Of a DNA stretch of 23,276 bases, positions 6,099 through 14,257 are shown in pieces. The position numbers and the translations under genes were made by a program. Below the pieces are notes generated by a model. That model was given only the letters and a program-made list of their open reading frames with translations. It was not told the origin of the DNA and ran no database searches. Numbering within the stretch: the first letter of the stretch is position 1; each line of letters begins with the position of its first letter. Source of the stretch: Bacteroidales bacterium (GTDB taxonomy: Bacteria > Bacteroidota > Bacteroidia > Bacteroidales > P3); contig JAEEIS010000015.1 of NCBI GenBank assembly GCA_016281475.1, forward strand, positions 1 through 23,276. Reading direction: 5' to 3'.

Positions 6099-6755
6099 AT
6101 GAACATATTAAAAAAACTTTTTTCGCGCTGCAAATCAGACGATAATATTGACTATAGCATGAAGTATCTGATAGTGGGTTTGGGCAATGTGGGTGCCGAA
6201 TATGAGGGCACACGCCACAATGTGGGCTTTATGGTGCTGGACGAAATGGTGCGACAGGCACGCGAGGAGAACGTGAACGCGGTGTGGTCGCTAGAGCGCA
6301 GGGCCTACCGCACGGAGCTGCGCCTGAAGGGACGCACGATGGTGCTGATTAAACCGACGACCTATATGAACCTCAGCGGCGAGGCGGTGCGCTACTGGCT
6401 GCAGGCGGAGAAGATTAAACAGGAGAACCTGCTGGTGATAGCGGACGACATAGCCCTGCCCCTGGGCACCCTGCGCATGAGGAAGCAGGGCAGCGCGGGC
6501 ACCCACAACGGACTGGGCAACATCGAGGCGGCATTGGGCAGCACAAACTACTGCCGCCTGCGTATCGGCGTAGGCAATAACTTCAGCCGAGGACACCAGG
6601 TGGACTATGTGCTGGGCAAATTCACCGAGGAGGAACATACCGAACTGGACCCCAAGATTGAGAAGGCGTGCGACGCCGTGCGCTGCTTCTGCACCCTGGG
6701 AGCCGACAGGGCGATGAATATGTTTAATGGCCGGCGTGTCGCCGGAGACAATTAA
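6099..6755 (+). CDS. pth: Peptidyl-tRNA hydrolase
   Basis: Pth cleaves peptidyl-tRNAs released from ribosomes and recycles the tRNA in the cytoplasm. Motifs are MKYLIVGLGN, GTRHNVGFMVLD with the catalytic His, KPTTYMNLSGEAV, ADDIALPLGTLRMRKQGSAG and THNGLGNIEAALGS. The ATG at 6099 gives 218 residues with a basic 20-residue lead-in (MNILKKLFSRCK...). Starting at the internal ATG 6159 gives 198 residues and puts the catalytic His at position 20, as in E. coli. Either start is possible; the promoter at 6073-6080 leaves only ~13 leader bases for 6099. The gene uses G-rich codons, unlike the C-rich genes downstream. It is followed by coaX after 54 bases. Confidence 0.95.
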   Translation: MNILKKLFSRCKSDDNIDYSMKYLIVGLGNVGAEYEGTRHNVGFMVLDEMVRQAREENVNAVWSLERRAYRTELRLKGRTMVLIKPTTYMNLSGEAVRYWLQAEKIKQENLLVIADDIALPLGTLRMRKQGSAGTHNGLGNIEAALGSTNYCRLRIGVGNNFSRGHQVDYVLGKFTEEEHTELDPKIEKACDAVRCFCTLGADRAMNMFNGRRVAGDN

Positions 6756-6809
6756 TAATGAAATCCCAATAAACCCCATTAAACCATCACCCCCATTAAA
6801 CCCAATACC

Positions 6810-7526
6810 ATGCAACTGACAATCGACATAGGCAACACACGCAGCAAGTGGGCGCTCTTTGAGGGCGACCGGCTGGTGCAGTGCGGCTATATAGCGGAGG
6901 GGCTGCCCGTCGGATGGGATAATGCAGACATCATGGTCTGCGCCACAGGCGATGCCGACCTGCATGCCTTGGGGTTGGAAGGAGTAAACGTACACAGGCT
7001 CACTGCCGCCACCCCGCTGCCTATCACGCTGGACTATGCCACGCCGGAGACGTTGGGGCCCGACCGCATTGCCGCCGCCTGCGGGGCATGGAAGGTGGGA
7101 CGCACGGGCTGCCCGAAGGTGATAATCGATGCCGGCACCTGCATCACGATAGACCATCTGGATGCCGACGGGGTGTATCGTGGAGGGGCTATCCTGCCGG
7201 GAATTGAGATGAAGTTTCGCGCCCTGCATACTTTTACTGCAAAATTGCCGTTATTGGAAAAAATCGATGGCGAGGAAGAGTATGTGGCCGGGCGCAGCAC
7301 CCGCGAGTCGATGACGGCGGGGGTGCTGACTGCCACGCGCTACGAGGTGGAGGGTTTCGTGCGCCACTACCGCCAAATGGACGAGCGGACACAGGTGCTG
7401 CTGACAGGAGGCGATGCCGAGAGGCTGCAGGGCGACAGACGGCTGCAAGTGGGTGACATGAACGTGGAGCCGCACCTAGTGATGATTGGAATGAACGAAA
7501 TAATTAAATTGAAAGTTGAAAATTGA
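6810..7526 (+). CDS. coaX: Type III pantothenate kinase
   Basis: CoaX phosphorylates pantothenate, the first step of coenzyme A synthesis, in the cytoplasm. The 238-residue protein begins MQLTIDIGNTRSKWALF, the N-terminal phosphate-binding loop of the ASKHA fold. It continues with LGPDRIAAACGAW, VIIDAGTCITIDHLD, GGAILPGIEMKFRALHTFTAKLP and a late VLLTGGDAERL. Length and motif order fit the family. The last residues (IIKLKVEN) and the stop are read through a heptanucleotide array, so the C-terminal tail is repeat-derived. It probably shares the pth transcript. coaX next to this outer membrane protein, TPR protein and lptC is a familiar Bacteroidales order. Confidence 0.95.
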   Translation: MQLTIDIGNTRSKWALFEGDRLVQCGYIAEGLPVGWDNADIMVCATGDADLHALGLEGVNVHRLTAATPLPITLDYATPETLGPDRIAAACGAWKVGRTGCPKVIIDAGTCITIDHLDADGVYRGGAILPGIEMKFRALHTFTAKLPLLEKIDGEEEYVAGRSTRESMTAGVLTATRYEVEGFVRHYRQMDERTQVLLTGGDAERLQGDRRLQVGDMNVEPHLVMIGMNEIIKLKVEN

Positions 7527-7535
7527 AAATTGAAA
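7508..7535. repeat. Heptanucleotide array across the coaX stop codon
   Basis: Units ATTGAAA, GTTGAAA, ATTGAAA, ATTGAAA. The coaX stop (7524-7526) lies inside the array. Confidence 0.75.
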
Positions 7536-7543
7536 TGGAAGTT

Positions 7544-7654
7544 AAAATGGAAGTAAAAGTGGGAGTAAAAATGGACAATACATTTTGCGACAACACTGTA
7601 GACAAACGTATTGTCCACTTTAACTCCCTTTTATAACTCCCCCTTTAACTCCCT
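7544..7654. repeat. 111-bp self-complementary repeat, copy 1
   Basis: This block matches 9064-9174 with only three differences noted (7550, 7566, 7646). TGGACAATAC (7572-7581) and GTATTGTCCA (7608-7617) form a perfect inner stem around a 26-base centre. Outside it the arms go on as an imperfect inverted repeat of GGGAGTTAAA-like units to a total of nearly 47 bp each. It lies just upstream of the outer membrane protein gene. It could be a MITE-like element or a structured leader. Confidence 0.85.
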
Positions 7655-7669
7655 ATTAAACAAAAATAG

Positions 7670-8998
7670 ATGAAAAAGTATAGCATATTAATCTCTTTGG
7701 TAGCGCTGCTGGGCTTAGGCAGCGGAGTGGAGGCACAGAATGGGTTCAATATCCCCTTCTCACAATACGGCATAGGTTCTAGCGACTTACCCTTCAGCCA
7801 CCCCAATGCCTACCGCATGGGGGGCACGATATTCAGCCGTTCGAGCCGCAACACCATCAACCCATTCAACCCCGCCTCTTATGCCGCCGTGGAGACTGAA
7901 AGCTTCGTGTTCGACATCGGAGTGAACATCCAGAGCTGCGTGCTGCGCAACGACGCCAACAGCCAGACCGACGCCGACGGCAACATTGCCTACCTGACCA
8001 TCGCCTTCCCCGTCACCAAATGGTGGAAAACCTCGGCAGGCATACTGCCATACAGCACAGTCAACTACGAGTCGACACAAACCCACCTCGACCCCAACAC
8101 CCTCAGCGACGTGAAGACCGTCTACGCTGGCAACGGCGGTGTAACCCAATACTATTGGGGCAGTGCCTTCAACATCGGCAAACGGCTGTCGCTGGGCTTC
8201 AACCTCAACTATCTGAACGGCTCCATCACCCGTGCCATCACCTACGACTTCCAAGGCAACGACAGCACCTACTGCGTCAACAGCCGCCGACAGAAAGACA
8301 CCTACGTCAGCAACCTGCTTATCGACCTCGGCCTGCAATACCATCAGCCCCTAGGCGAACGGCACACACTGCACCTAGGAGCCACCTGCCGCCTGCCCCG
8401 TGACATGCAGCTCGACGACGAAGCGCTGGTATACACCTACTACGAAGCCAACGGTGCCGAATACCTCTTCGACACCATCTTCCCCCTACAGGGAACACCC
8501 AACACCTACCTCAGCCAGCTGCAGCAGCCCCTTGCCATCGGCGTCGGACTCTCGCTCGAGCGCAACGACCGTTGGGAAGTGGCCCTCGACGGCTACTATG
8601 CCCCCTACAGCGGGCTGCGCTACGTGGAAAACCCCGACTACAACATCTTCGGCACCTCCGCCCTGCGCCAGCAGACCAACTACCGCATCGCCCTCGGTGG
8701 CGAATGGAAAGGCGACTCCGACGCGGGCAGCTATTGGCGGCGCATAGGCATCAGCGCAGGCCTCTACTACAACAGCGGACGACTGGCTCTCGAAGTGGGC
8801 AACCAACAGTATTCCCTCGACGAGATAGGTGGTGGAATGGGGTTCAGCCTGCCCATGCGCAAAGGGCGTTCAGTTCTCACCCTTGCCTTAGGCTACTCCA
8901 GTTTCGGCAACTCCGACCTTCTGCGCCGCGACTGCCTTACCATCGGCCTCACTATCGGCTCGTGCGAGAGATGGTTTGTAAAGAGAAAATATAACTAA
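7670..8998 (+). CDS. Predicted outer membrane beta-barrel protein
   Basis: A 442-residue exported protein with a Sec signal peptide (MKKYSILISLVALLGLGSG, likely cut after VEAQ) and then NGFNIPFSQYGIGSSDLPFS. The rest alternates short amphipathic strands rich in Tyr, Gly and Asn (for example SLGFNLNYLNGSITRAITYDF, split by turns), and late strands such as VLTLALGYSSFG. This fits an outer membrane barrel. Bacteroidales carry such a protein between coaX and a TPR gene, but I know no assigned function. A 111-bp structured repeat lies directly upstream, and the same element recurs before the next gene. Codons are strongly C-ending, unlike coaX just before it. Confidence 0.82.
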   Translation: MKKYSILISLVALLGLGSGVEAQNGFNIPFSQYGIGSSDLPFSHPNAYRMGGTIFSRSSRNTINPFNPASYAAVETESFVFDIGVNIQSCVLRNDANSQTDADGNIAYLTIAFPVTKWWKTSAGILPYSTVNYESTQTHLDPNTLSDVKTVYAGNGGVTQYYWGSAFNIGKRLSLGFNLNYLNGSITRAITYDFQGNDSTYCVNSRRQKDTYVSNLLIDLGLQYHQPLGERHTLHLGATCRLPRDMQLDDEALVYTYYEANGAEYLFDTIFPLQGTPNTYLSQLQQPLAIGVGLSLERNDRWEVALDGYYAPYSGLRYVENPDYNIFGTSALRQQTNYRIALGGEWKGDSDAGSYWRRIGISAGLYYNSGRLALEVGNQQYSLDEIGGGMGFSLPMRKGRSVLTLALGYSSFGNSDLLRRDCLTIGLTIGSCERWFVKRKYN

Positions 8999-9000
8999 TC

Positions 9001-9021
9001 AAAAATTAAAAATTAAAATTT
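9001..9021. repeat. Heptanucleotide array after the barrel protein gene
   Basis: Units AAAAATT, AAAAATT, AAAATTT begin three bases after the stop codon. Confidence 0.55.
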
Positions 9022-9063
9022 GTGCGTCAGCTTCTCTAACCTCTAACCCTTTAAATTGAAAGT

Positions 9064-9174
9064 AAAATGAAAGTAAAAGTGGGAGCAAAAATGGACAATA
9101 CATTTTGCGACAACACTGTAGACAAACGTATTGTCCACTTTAACTCCCTTTTATAACTCCCCCTTCAACTCCCT
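9064..9174. repeat. 111-bp self-complementary repeat, copy 2
   Basis: Direct-orientation copy of 7544-7654, about 97% identical by eye, with the same inner stem TGGACAATAC / GTATTGTCCA and the same 26-base centre. It ends 75 bases before the TPR gene start. Confidence 0.85.
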
Positions 9175-9249
9175 TCTAACCCCTAACCCTTTTTGCAAGA
9201 AATCGCAAACAAACAATACAAAAATATAAACCGATAACAATTGTTAGCA

Positions 9250-10572
9250 ATGAAAAAACTGAAAATTGTCATTATCGCGGCAGCAGCCCTCAGCATGAGC
9301 TTCGCTGCCAACGCCCAAAGCAAATGGGGCGACACTCCCGACGACAGCATCGCCTGCATCAGCAACGTATCACTCTACCAAGAGTTCTACAAGCAGAAGA
9401 GCTACACCGACTGCTATGAACCCTGGCGTCAAATCCTCAAACACTGCCCCCGATTCAGCAAAGCCGTCTACCAGCGTGGCGAAGTCATCATGAAATCCAT
9501 GATCAACATCGCCCAAACCGCCGAAGAGCGCGACGCCTACATCGACGAACTCATGCGTATGTTCGACCAGCGCATCCAATACTTCGGCGAAGAAGCCGTG
9601 GTGCTTGCTAAAAAAGCCCAAACCCTCAGCACCATACGCCCCAAGGACTACAAAAACATCTATGAAACCTACGCCAGCGCCATCGCAGCCGGTGCCGACC
9701 AGCTCGACGAAAACTACGTCACCCTCTTCTTCAAGGCCACAGTCGACTACGTGCAAGCCGGGTTAGGCGACCCCGCACTAGTCATCGACAACTACGACAT
9801 AGCCAGCGACCTGCTCGACAACATCCGCGACACTATCGTAGAAGACAGTGCCAAGATTGCCAAAATCAGCGGCTACATCAACAACGTCGAAGCCGTCTTC
9901 TCGCCCTACGCCTCCTGCGACCAGCTTATCGCCATCTACCAGAAGAAATTTGAAGCCGACCCCAAAAACCCCGTGCTGCTGAAAAAAATCACCGACATCA
10001 TGATGAAAAAAGGCTGCACCAACAACTCCCTCTTCTTCTCCGCCACCGAAAACCTCTACGAGCTCGAGCCCTCGCCCAGTACCGCCATGCGCATGGGCAG
10101 CATGTGCTACGGCAAAAAGAAATATGCCGATGCCATCAACTACACCCAGGACGCCGTCAAGAACCTCACCGACAAGAAAGACCTCTATAAGGCCTACCTC
10201 ATCATGGGACTCTCCTACTCCGAAATGGGCAGCTACAGCGCCGCCCGCACAGCCCTGCTCAAAGCCGCCGAAGTCGACCGCACCAAGGGCGAACCCTACA
10301 TCAACCTCGCCATGGTCTACGCCAAGAGCTACCGCACCATCGACGACGGCATGGGCGGCCGCTCCGCCTACTGGGCCGCAGTCGACGAGCTTCGCCACGC
10401 CAAGCAAGTCGAACCCACCGACATCATCATCTCCCTTGCCGACAAATTCATCAGCTCCTACTCCGCCGCCTTCCCCAAGAAAAACGACGCCTTCATGCTC
10501 GACCTCATCGACGGCCACACCTACGTAGTCCCCGGCTGGATAGGCAAATCCACCATCATTCGCACCCGCTAG
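9250..10572 (+). CDS. Periplasmic TPR-repeat protein
   Basis: A 440-residue protein from ATG 9250; a TTG nine bases upstream is unlikely. The signal peptide is MKKLKIVIIAAAALSMSFA with a probable cut after ANAQ. The body is helical, with a clear tetratricopeptide pair about two-thirds along: AYLIMGLSYSEMGSYSAART followed by ALLKAAEVDRTKGEPYINLA. Earlier segments such as NEAVFSPYASCDQLIAIYQ-like helices are more diverged. TPR proteins serve as binding scaffolds; this one sits between an outer membrane barrel and lptC, so an envelope assembly role is plausible but inferred. Codons are extremely C-rich, which creates a long antisense open frame that I do not treat as a gene. Confidence 0.85.
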   Translation: MKKLKIVIIAAAALSMSFAANAQSKWGDTPDDSIACISNVSLYQEFYKQKSYTDCYEPWRQILKHCPRFSKAVYQRGEVIMKSMINIAQTAEERDAYIDELMRMFDQRIQYFGEEAVVLAKKAQTLSTIRPKDYKNIYETYASAIAAGADQLDENYVTLFFKATVDYVQAGLGDPALVIDNYDIASDLLDNIRDTIVEDSAKIAKISGYINNVEAVFSPYASCDQLIAIYQKKFEADPKNPVLLKKITDIMMKKGCTNNSLFFSATENLYELEPSPSTAMRMGSMCYGKKKYADAINYTQDAVKNLTDKKDLYKAYLIMGLSYSEMGSYSAARTALLKAAEVDRTKGEPYINLAMVYAKSYRTIDDGMGGRSAYWAAVDELRHAKQVEPTDIIISLADKFISSYSAAFPKKNDAFMLDLIDGHTYVVPGWIGKSTIIRTR

Positions 10573-10573
10573 A

Positions 10574-11155
10574 ATGACCACCCTAAATAAGAAGAGCATA
10601 CTAAGAACTAAGAAGTTGAGAAATCACCTCTTAGTTCTTAGTTCTTACATCCTGCTACTCACCTCCTGCGGCAACGACATCGAAAAAACAAAAATCTTCC
10701 AGCCGCAAACCCTGCCCGACAACACCATCCGCAACGCCCACATCCAGCGCAGCGAAAACGGCCACCTGCAACTACTCATGACCGCTCCCCTAGTAGAGCA
10801 ATACAGCACCCCCGAAACCAAAACCGAATACCGACAAGGAGTCGACATGCAATTCTTCGACGGCTACCAACACCCCACTGGCATACTACGTGCCCGCTAT
10901 GCCGTCAGCTACGACAAACGCGAAGAAATGCAAGTGCGCGACAGCGTAGTCATCATCGACCTCCAACGCGGCGACACCATCTACCTCCACAACCTCACCT
11001 GGAACCAATACGAACACCGCGTCTACTCCGACACCACCGTCCGCACCCAAAACGGACCCCGCGTCACCATCGGCGACCGCTTCGAAAGCGACGACGCCTT
11101 CCAATCCCCACAAATATTTCACCAAAGAGGCACCATCGAATGGAAGGAGGACTGA
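10574..11155 (+). CDS. lptC: LPS export periplasmic protein LptC-like (lipoprotein form)
   Basis: LptC takes LPS from the inner-membrane LptBFG transporter and hands it to the LptA bridge. This 193-residue protein starts one base after the TPR stop codon. It has a basic N-terminus, a hydrophobic stretch (HLLVLSSYILLLTSC) and a lipobox with Cys32. The body has the LptC/OstA-like strand pattern: MTAPLVEQYSTPETKTEYRQ, GVDMQFFDG, ILRARYAVSYDKREEMQVRD, DTIYLHNLTWNQYEHRVYSD. The size and neighbours match Bacteroidales LptC. The DNA for residues about 10-25 is made of inverted heptanucleotide repeats able to form a 13-bp hairpin, so the signal region looks remodelled by repeat expansion. The gene overlaps the next one by 16 bases. 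Confidence 0.85.
   Translation: MTTLNKKSILRTKKLRNHLLVLSSYILLLTSCGNDIEKTKIFQPQTLPDNTIRNAHIQRSENGHLQLLMTAPLVEQYSTPETKTEYRQGVDMQFFDGYQHPTGILRARYAVSYDKREEMQVRDSVVIIDLQRGDTIYLHNLTWNQYEHRVYSDTTVRTQNGPRVTIGDRFESDDAFQSPQIFHQRGTIEWKED
10601..10649. repeat. Inverted heptanucleotide repeats in the lptC signal-peptide region
   Basis: Left side: CTAAGAA, CTAAGAA, GTTGAGA. Right side: TCTTAGT, TCTTAGT, TCTTACA. CTAAGAACTAAGA (10601-10613) and TCTTAGTTCTTAG (10629-10641) pair perfectly over 13 bp with a 15-base loop. Confidence 0.85.
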
Positions 11156-11826
11156 CACGCCAACGAGCCTACCTGTGGCTGACGGCAGCACTGCTAGCAG
11201 TGCTATTGGCAGTAGTAATGACCTGCCATCGAACACCCTCAACTCCAGAGACCACAACATCCTCCGACCAACCTCAACAATCAGAACCCACCCAAGCCAA
11301 CAATAGTTTCCCAACAACATCCCACCCCAAGCAACATACCGCTCAAAGCAACACTCCGACACCCGCCTCCGCCGAGCAGCCTCCCGCCACCATCTACCAC
11401 AAGGAGAAGCAACTTCTTTTCAACCTCAACACCGCCGACTCGCTCGACCTCGTGCAACTCTACAACATCGGTCCCACCTTTGCCCGCCGTATCCTCCACT
11501 ACAGAGACCTGCTAGGCGGATTTGTCGACAAAAGCCAACTGTGGGAAGTGCGCGGCATGGACTCTATTCGTTACAACGACATAGCTCCACACCTCTACGC
11601 CGACCCTGCCGACATAACACAACTCGACCTCAACAGTGCCACCCTCGACCAACTGAAACGCCACCCCTATCTCGACTACTATCAAGCCAAAGCCATCGTC
11701 CAACTGCGCGATGCCAAAGGCCCATTCAACGACATCAACGATATACTCAAAATACCCATCATCGACAATCAAACCTATACCCACATAGCTCCCTACCTGA
11801 CATGCAATTCACAGCCAAACAAATAG
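11140..11826 (+). CDS. Membrane-anchored helix-hairpin-helix (ComEA-like) protein
   Basis: A 228-residue protein with one N-terminal membrane helix (about residues 10-28, AYLWLTAALLAVLLAVVM). A Thr/Ser/Pro/Gln-rich low-complexity linker runs to about residue 85. Two helix-hairpin-helix units follow: FNLNTADSLDLVQLYNIGPT and FARRILHYRDLLGGF, then LDLNSATLDQLKRHPYLDYY with QAKAIVQLRDAKGPF. Such domains bind DNA backbone in ComEA, the periplasmic DNA-uptake receptor. The anchored layout fits ComEA-like use, but competence is not shown here. The start overlaps the lptC end by 16 bases, and the end overlaps lpxD by 25 bases, so translation is likely coupled. Confidence 0.85.
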   Translation: MEGGLTRQRAYLWLTAALLAVLLAVVMTCHRTPSTPETTTSSDQPQQSEPTQANNSFPTTSHPKQHTAQSNTPTPASAEQPPATIYHKEKQLLFNLNTADSLDLVQLYNIGPTFARRILHYRDLLGGFVDKSQLWEVRGMDSIRYNDIAPHLYADPADITQLDLNSATLDQLKRHPYLDYYQAKAIVQLRDAKGPFNDINDILKIPIIDNQTYTHIAPYLTCNSQPNK

Positions 11827-12833
11827 CCAACAAACTCAAGGGCACCGTCGAAGGCGACGAAAACGCCCTCATCTGGAAACCCTGCCGCATCGAGGAAGTG
11901 GACGAAGGCGGCATCACCTTCCTCGCCAACCCCAAATACACCCACTACATCTACGAGCGCAAAGCCTCCGCCATCCTCATTGCCCGCGACTTCGTGCTAG
12001 AACATCCCGTCAATGCCACCCTCATCCGTGTGGACAACCCCTATCTGTGTGTCGCCAAAGTGCTGCACATGTTCAACACAGCCGACAAACCCAAGCGCGG
12101 CCGATCGCTCCGCAGCCGTATACACCTCACCGCCAAAGTGGGCAAAGGCTGCTACATTGGCGAATTCGCCGTCGTCGGCCGCCATGCCAAGATAGGCAAT
12201 AATGTGCAGATATACCCACAGGTATATATTGGCGACTACTGCGAAATTGGCGACAACACCATCCTCTACCCTGGGGTGAAAGTCTATCGCGAATGCAAGG
12301 TGGGCAAAAACTGCATCCTCCATGCCGGTGTCGTCATCGGAGCCGACGGATTCGGCTTCGCCCCCACTGGCGACGGCAGCTACAACAAAATCGACCAAAT
12401 CGGCAACGTCGTCATCGAAGACGACGTTGAGCTGGGCGCCAACACCTGCGTCGACCGTGCCACCATGGGCTCCACCATCGTCCACCGTGGCACCAAGCTC
12501 GACAACCTCTGCCAGATAGCACACAACGTGTCGGTAGGCAGCAACACCGTCATGGCCGCCCAGTCGGCGTGTGCAGGCAGCAGCAAAGTGGGCGAAGGCT
12601 GTGTCATAGCCGGACAGGTGGGCATCGTCGGCCATATCACCATCGGCAACCATGTCACCATCGCCGCCCAGTCGGGCGTCACCCGCTCCGTCCCCGACAA
12701 CACCACGGTGTTGGGCACTCCCGCCCTGCCTGGCGACAAGATGAAGAAAATCTACGTCATACAGCGTAAACTCGAACAGATGTATGCCGACCTCACCGAG
12801 ATAAAGAAGTCGCGACCGAATGGGAGCAACTAA
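11802..12833 (+). CDS. lpxD: UDP-3-O-(3-hydroxyacyl)glucosamine N-acyltransferase
   Basis: LpxD adds the second hydroxyacyl chain (from acyl-ACP) to the UDP-glucosamine precursor of lipid A. From ATG 11802 it is 343 residues, the usual size. Residues about 1-100 form the uridine-binding front domain (MQFTAKQIANKLKGTVEGDE, ITFLANPKYTHYIYERKASA). Then comes a left-handed beta helix of hexapeptide repeats (VGKGCYIGEFAVVGRHAKIG, NNVQIYPQVYIGDYCEIG). The expected catalytic His is His241 in CQIAHNVSVGS. The C-terminal helix carries MKKIYVIQRKLEQM. The frame is open 87 codons upstream, but those codons lie over the preceding gene and have no LpxD similarity. In many Bacteroidales lpxC/fabZ follow; here SGNH genes follow instead. 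Confidence 0.96.
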   Translation: MQFTAKQIANKLKGTVEGDENALIWKPCRIEEVDEGGITFLANPKYTHYIYERKASAILIARDFVLEHPVNATLIRVDNPYLCVAKVLHMFNTADKPKRGRSLRSRIHLTAKVGKGCYIGEFAVVGRHAKIGNNVQIYPQVYIGDYCEIGDNTILYPGVKVYRECKVGKNCILHAGVVIGADGFGFAPTGDGSYNKIDQIGNVVIEDDVELGANTCVDRATMGSTIVHRGTKLDNLCQIAHNVSVGSNTVMAAQSACAGSSKVGEGCVIAGQVGIVGHITIGNHVTIAAQSGVTRSVPDNTTVLGTPALPGDKMKKIYVIQRKLEQMYADLTEIKKSRPNGSN

Positions 12834-12844
12834 TTTTTACCGAG

Positions 12845-14257
12845 ATGATGAAATCCTACAAGACACTCCTATTCCTCGCACTGGTCATCGCCCTGCTGGC
12901 CACACTCTGTGCCTACTTCCCCCAAGGAGGCTTCGCTGTGGGTCCAGTGAAGCTCCACTTCCCCACCCTCACCAAGATACTCAACCCCCAGAAACAACTC
13001 GACATCGAAGCCTTCCTTGCCCGGCAGGACTCGCTCGATGCCGTCTTACAAACCCAGACCGACTCCCTTACCAGCTACCGCAACCGCTTAGACAGTAGCG
13101 ATATTCGTTTTTGGTTCCCCAACGACGACGACACCTTCTTCGATGCCCTTTTTGCCGATTTTGAACAAACCAAAACCTCCGGCCGCACCATCCGCATCGT
13201 CCACTATGGCGACTCGCAAATCGAGATGGACCGCATGACCAATCGCCTACGCGCCTACATGCAGGGGAAATTCGGTGGCGGCGGTCCTGGACTGGTACCC
13301 TTCGCCACACTCATCCCCTCTCTCTCCGTCAGCACCTACGGAACCGGCGACCTCGTGCGCCAATCGCCCTTTGGCGACAGCACCGTGGTGCGCGCTGCCG
13401 GCAACTACGGTCCCATGGTGCAAGACTACCGCGTAGTAGGCTCCGCCACCAGCACCATTACCGCTGCCACCCACCGCAGTTGCGACGACCGCCTGCGCCA
13501 GTTCTCACAATTCAAGATAATCTTCTGCAACCGCCCAGGTCCCTTCGACATCACCTTTGCCGACCGCAAAGGCACCTACACCGACCACCAACGCCAAGAA
13601 GAGGAGGGCGTACACTCGTTCCAATGGAAACTCGACAGTGCCACCACCTCCATACGCCTCAGCGTCAGTGGCAACGCCGACATCTACGGCATTCTGGTCG
13701 ACAACGGTCCTGGCGTGGCAGTAGACAACATACCCATGCGCGGCTGCTCGGGACACCAATTCACCCAAATCAACCGCCAGCAGCTCACCGATGCCTACAG
13801 CCTTATGGACATTGGTCTCATCATCATGCAGTTTGGAGGCAATTCCGTTCCCTACCTTAAGAGCCAAAAATCCATCGATGCCTACTGCAACAACATGGGC
13901 CATCAAATCGACCGCCTCCGTCAATGCTGCCCCAAAGCCAAGATACTCTTCATCGGACCCTCCGACATGTGCTCCAGCATAGAAGGCGAGATACACACCT
14001 ACCCATTCCTACCCAAGGTCATTGCCTCGCTGCGCGACACGGCGTGTGCCCACGGTGCCGCCTACTGGAGCATCTACGACGCCATGGGCGGCTTCAACTC
14101 CATGGCGGCATGGGTAGAGAAAGGTCTTGGCGGTGCCGACTATGTGCATTTCTCACAACGAGGAGTGGACATCATGGGCGACCGCTTGGCTAAAGCATTT
14201 GATAATATGTACACCATTTATAAAATGAGAAAGGAGATTATCGATGTACAAGAATAA
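12845..14257 (+). CDS. SGNH/GDSL-family hydrolase or acyl esterase, first copy
   Basis: A 470-residue envelope protein with an N-terminal hydrophobic anchor or signal (residues about 7-24, LLFLALVIALLATLCAYF). Residues 119-127 hold the nucleophile block IVHYGDSQIE with Ser124. An Asn block follows at IIMQFGGNSVPY, and the C-terminal DxxH block is DYVHFSQRG (Asp432, His435). All catalytic elements of an SGNH enzyme are therefore present, with GGN in place of the usual GxND. The family removes or transfers acyl groups; next to an MBOAT gene such proteins (AlgJ/AlgX-like in role) carry acetyl groups onto a surface glycan. Two consecutive ATG codons compete as the start. It overlaps the next gene by 14 bases. 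Confidence 0.83.
   Translation: MMKSYKTLLFLALVIALLATLCAYFPQGGFAVGPVKLHFPTLTKILNPQKQLDIEAFLARQDSLDAVLQTQTDSLTSYRNRLDSSDIRFWFPNDDDTFFDALFADFEQTKTSGRTIRIVHYGDSQIEMDRMTNRLRAYMQGKFGGGGPGLVPFATLIPSLSVSTYGTGDLVRQSPFGDSTVVRAAGNYGPMVQDYRVVGSATSTITAATHRSCDDRLRQFSQFKIIFCNRPGPFDITFADRKGTYTDHQRQEEEGVHSFQWKLDSATTSIRLSVSGNADIYGILVDNGPGVAVDNIPMRGCSGHQFTQINRQQLTDAYSLMDIGLIIMQFGGNSVPYLKSQKSIDAYCNNMGHQIDRLRQCCPKAKILFIGPSDMCSSIEGEIHTYPFLPKVIASLRDTACAHGAAYWSIYDAMGGFNSMAAWVEKGLGGADYVHFSQRGVDIMGDRLAKAFDNMYTIYKMRKEIIDVQE

Noticed and set aside
6291..7229. 312-codon open frame on the minus strand
   Set aside because: Runs opposite both pth and coaX, which are clear conserved genes.
9778..10599. 273-codon open frame on the minus strand
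   Set aside because: Antisense to the TPR gene; sequence is Gly/Val/Asp-rich with no recognisable fold.
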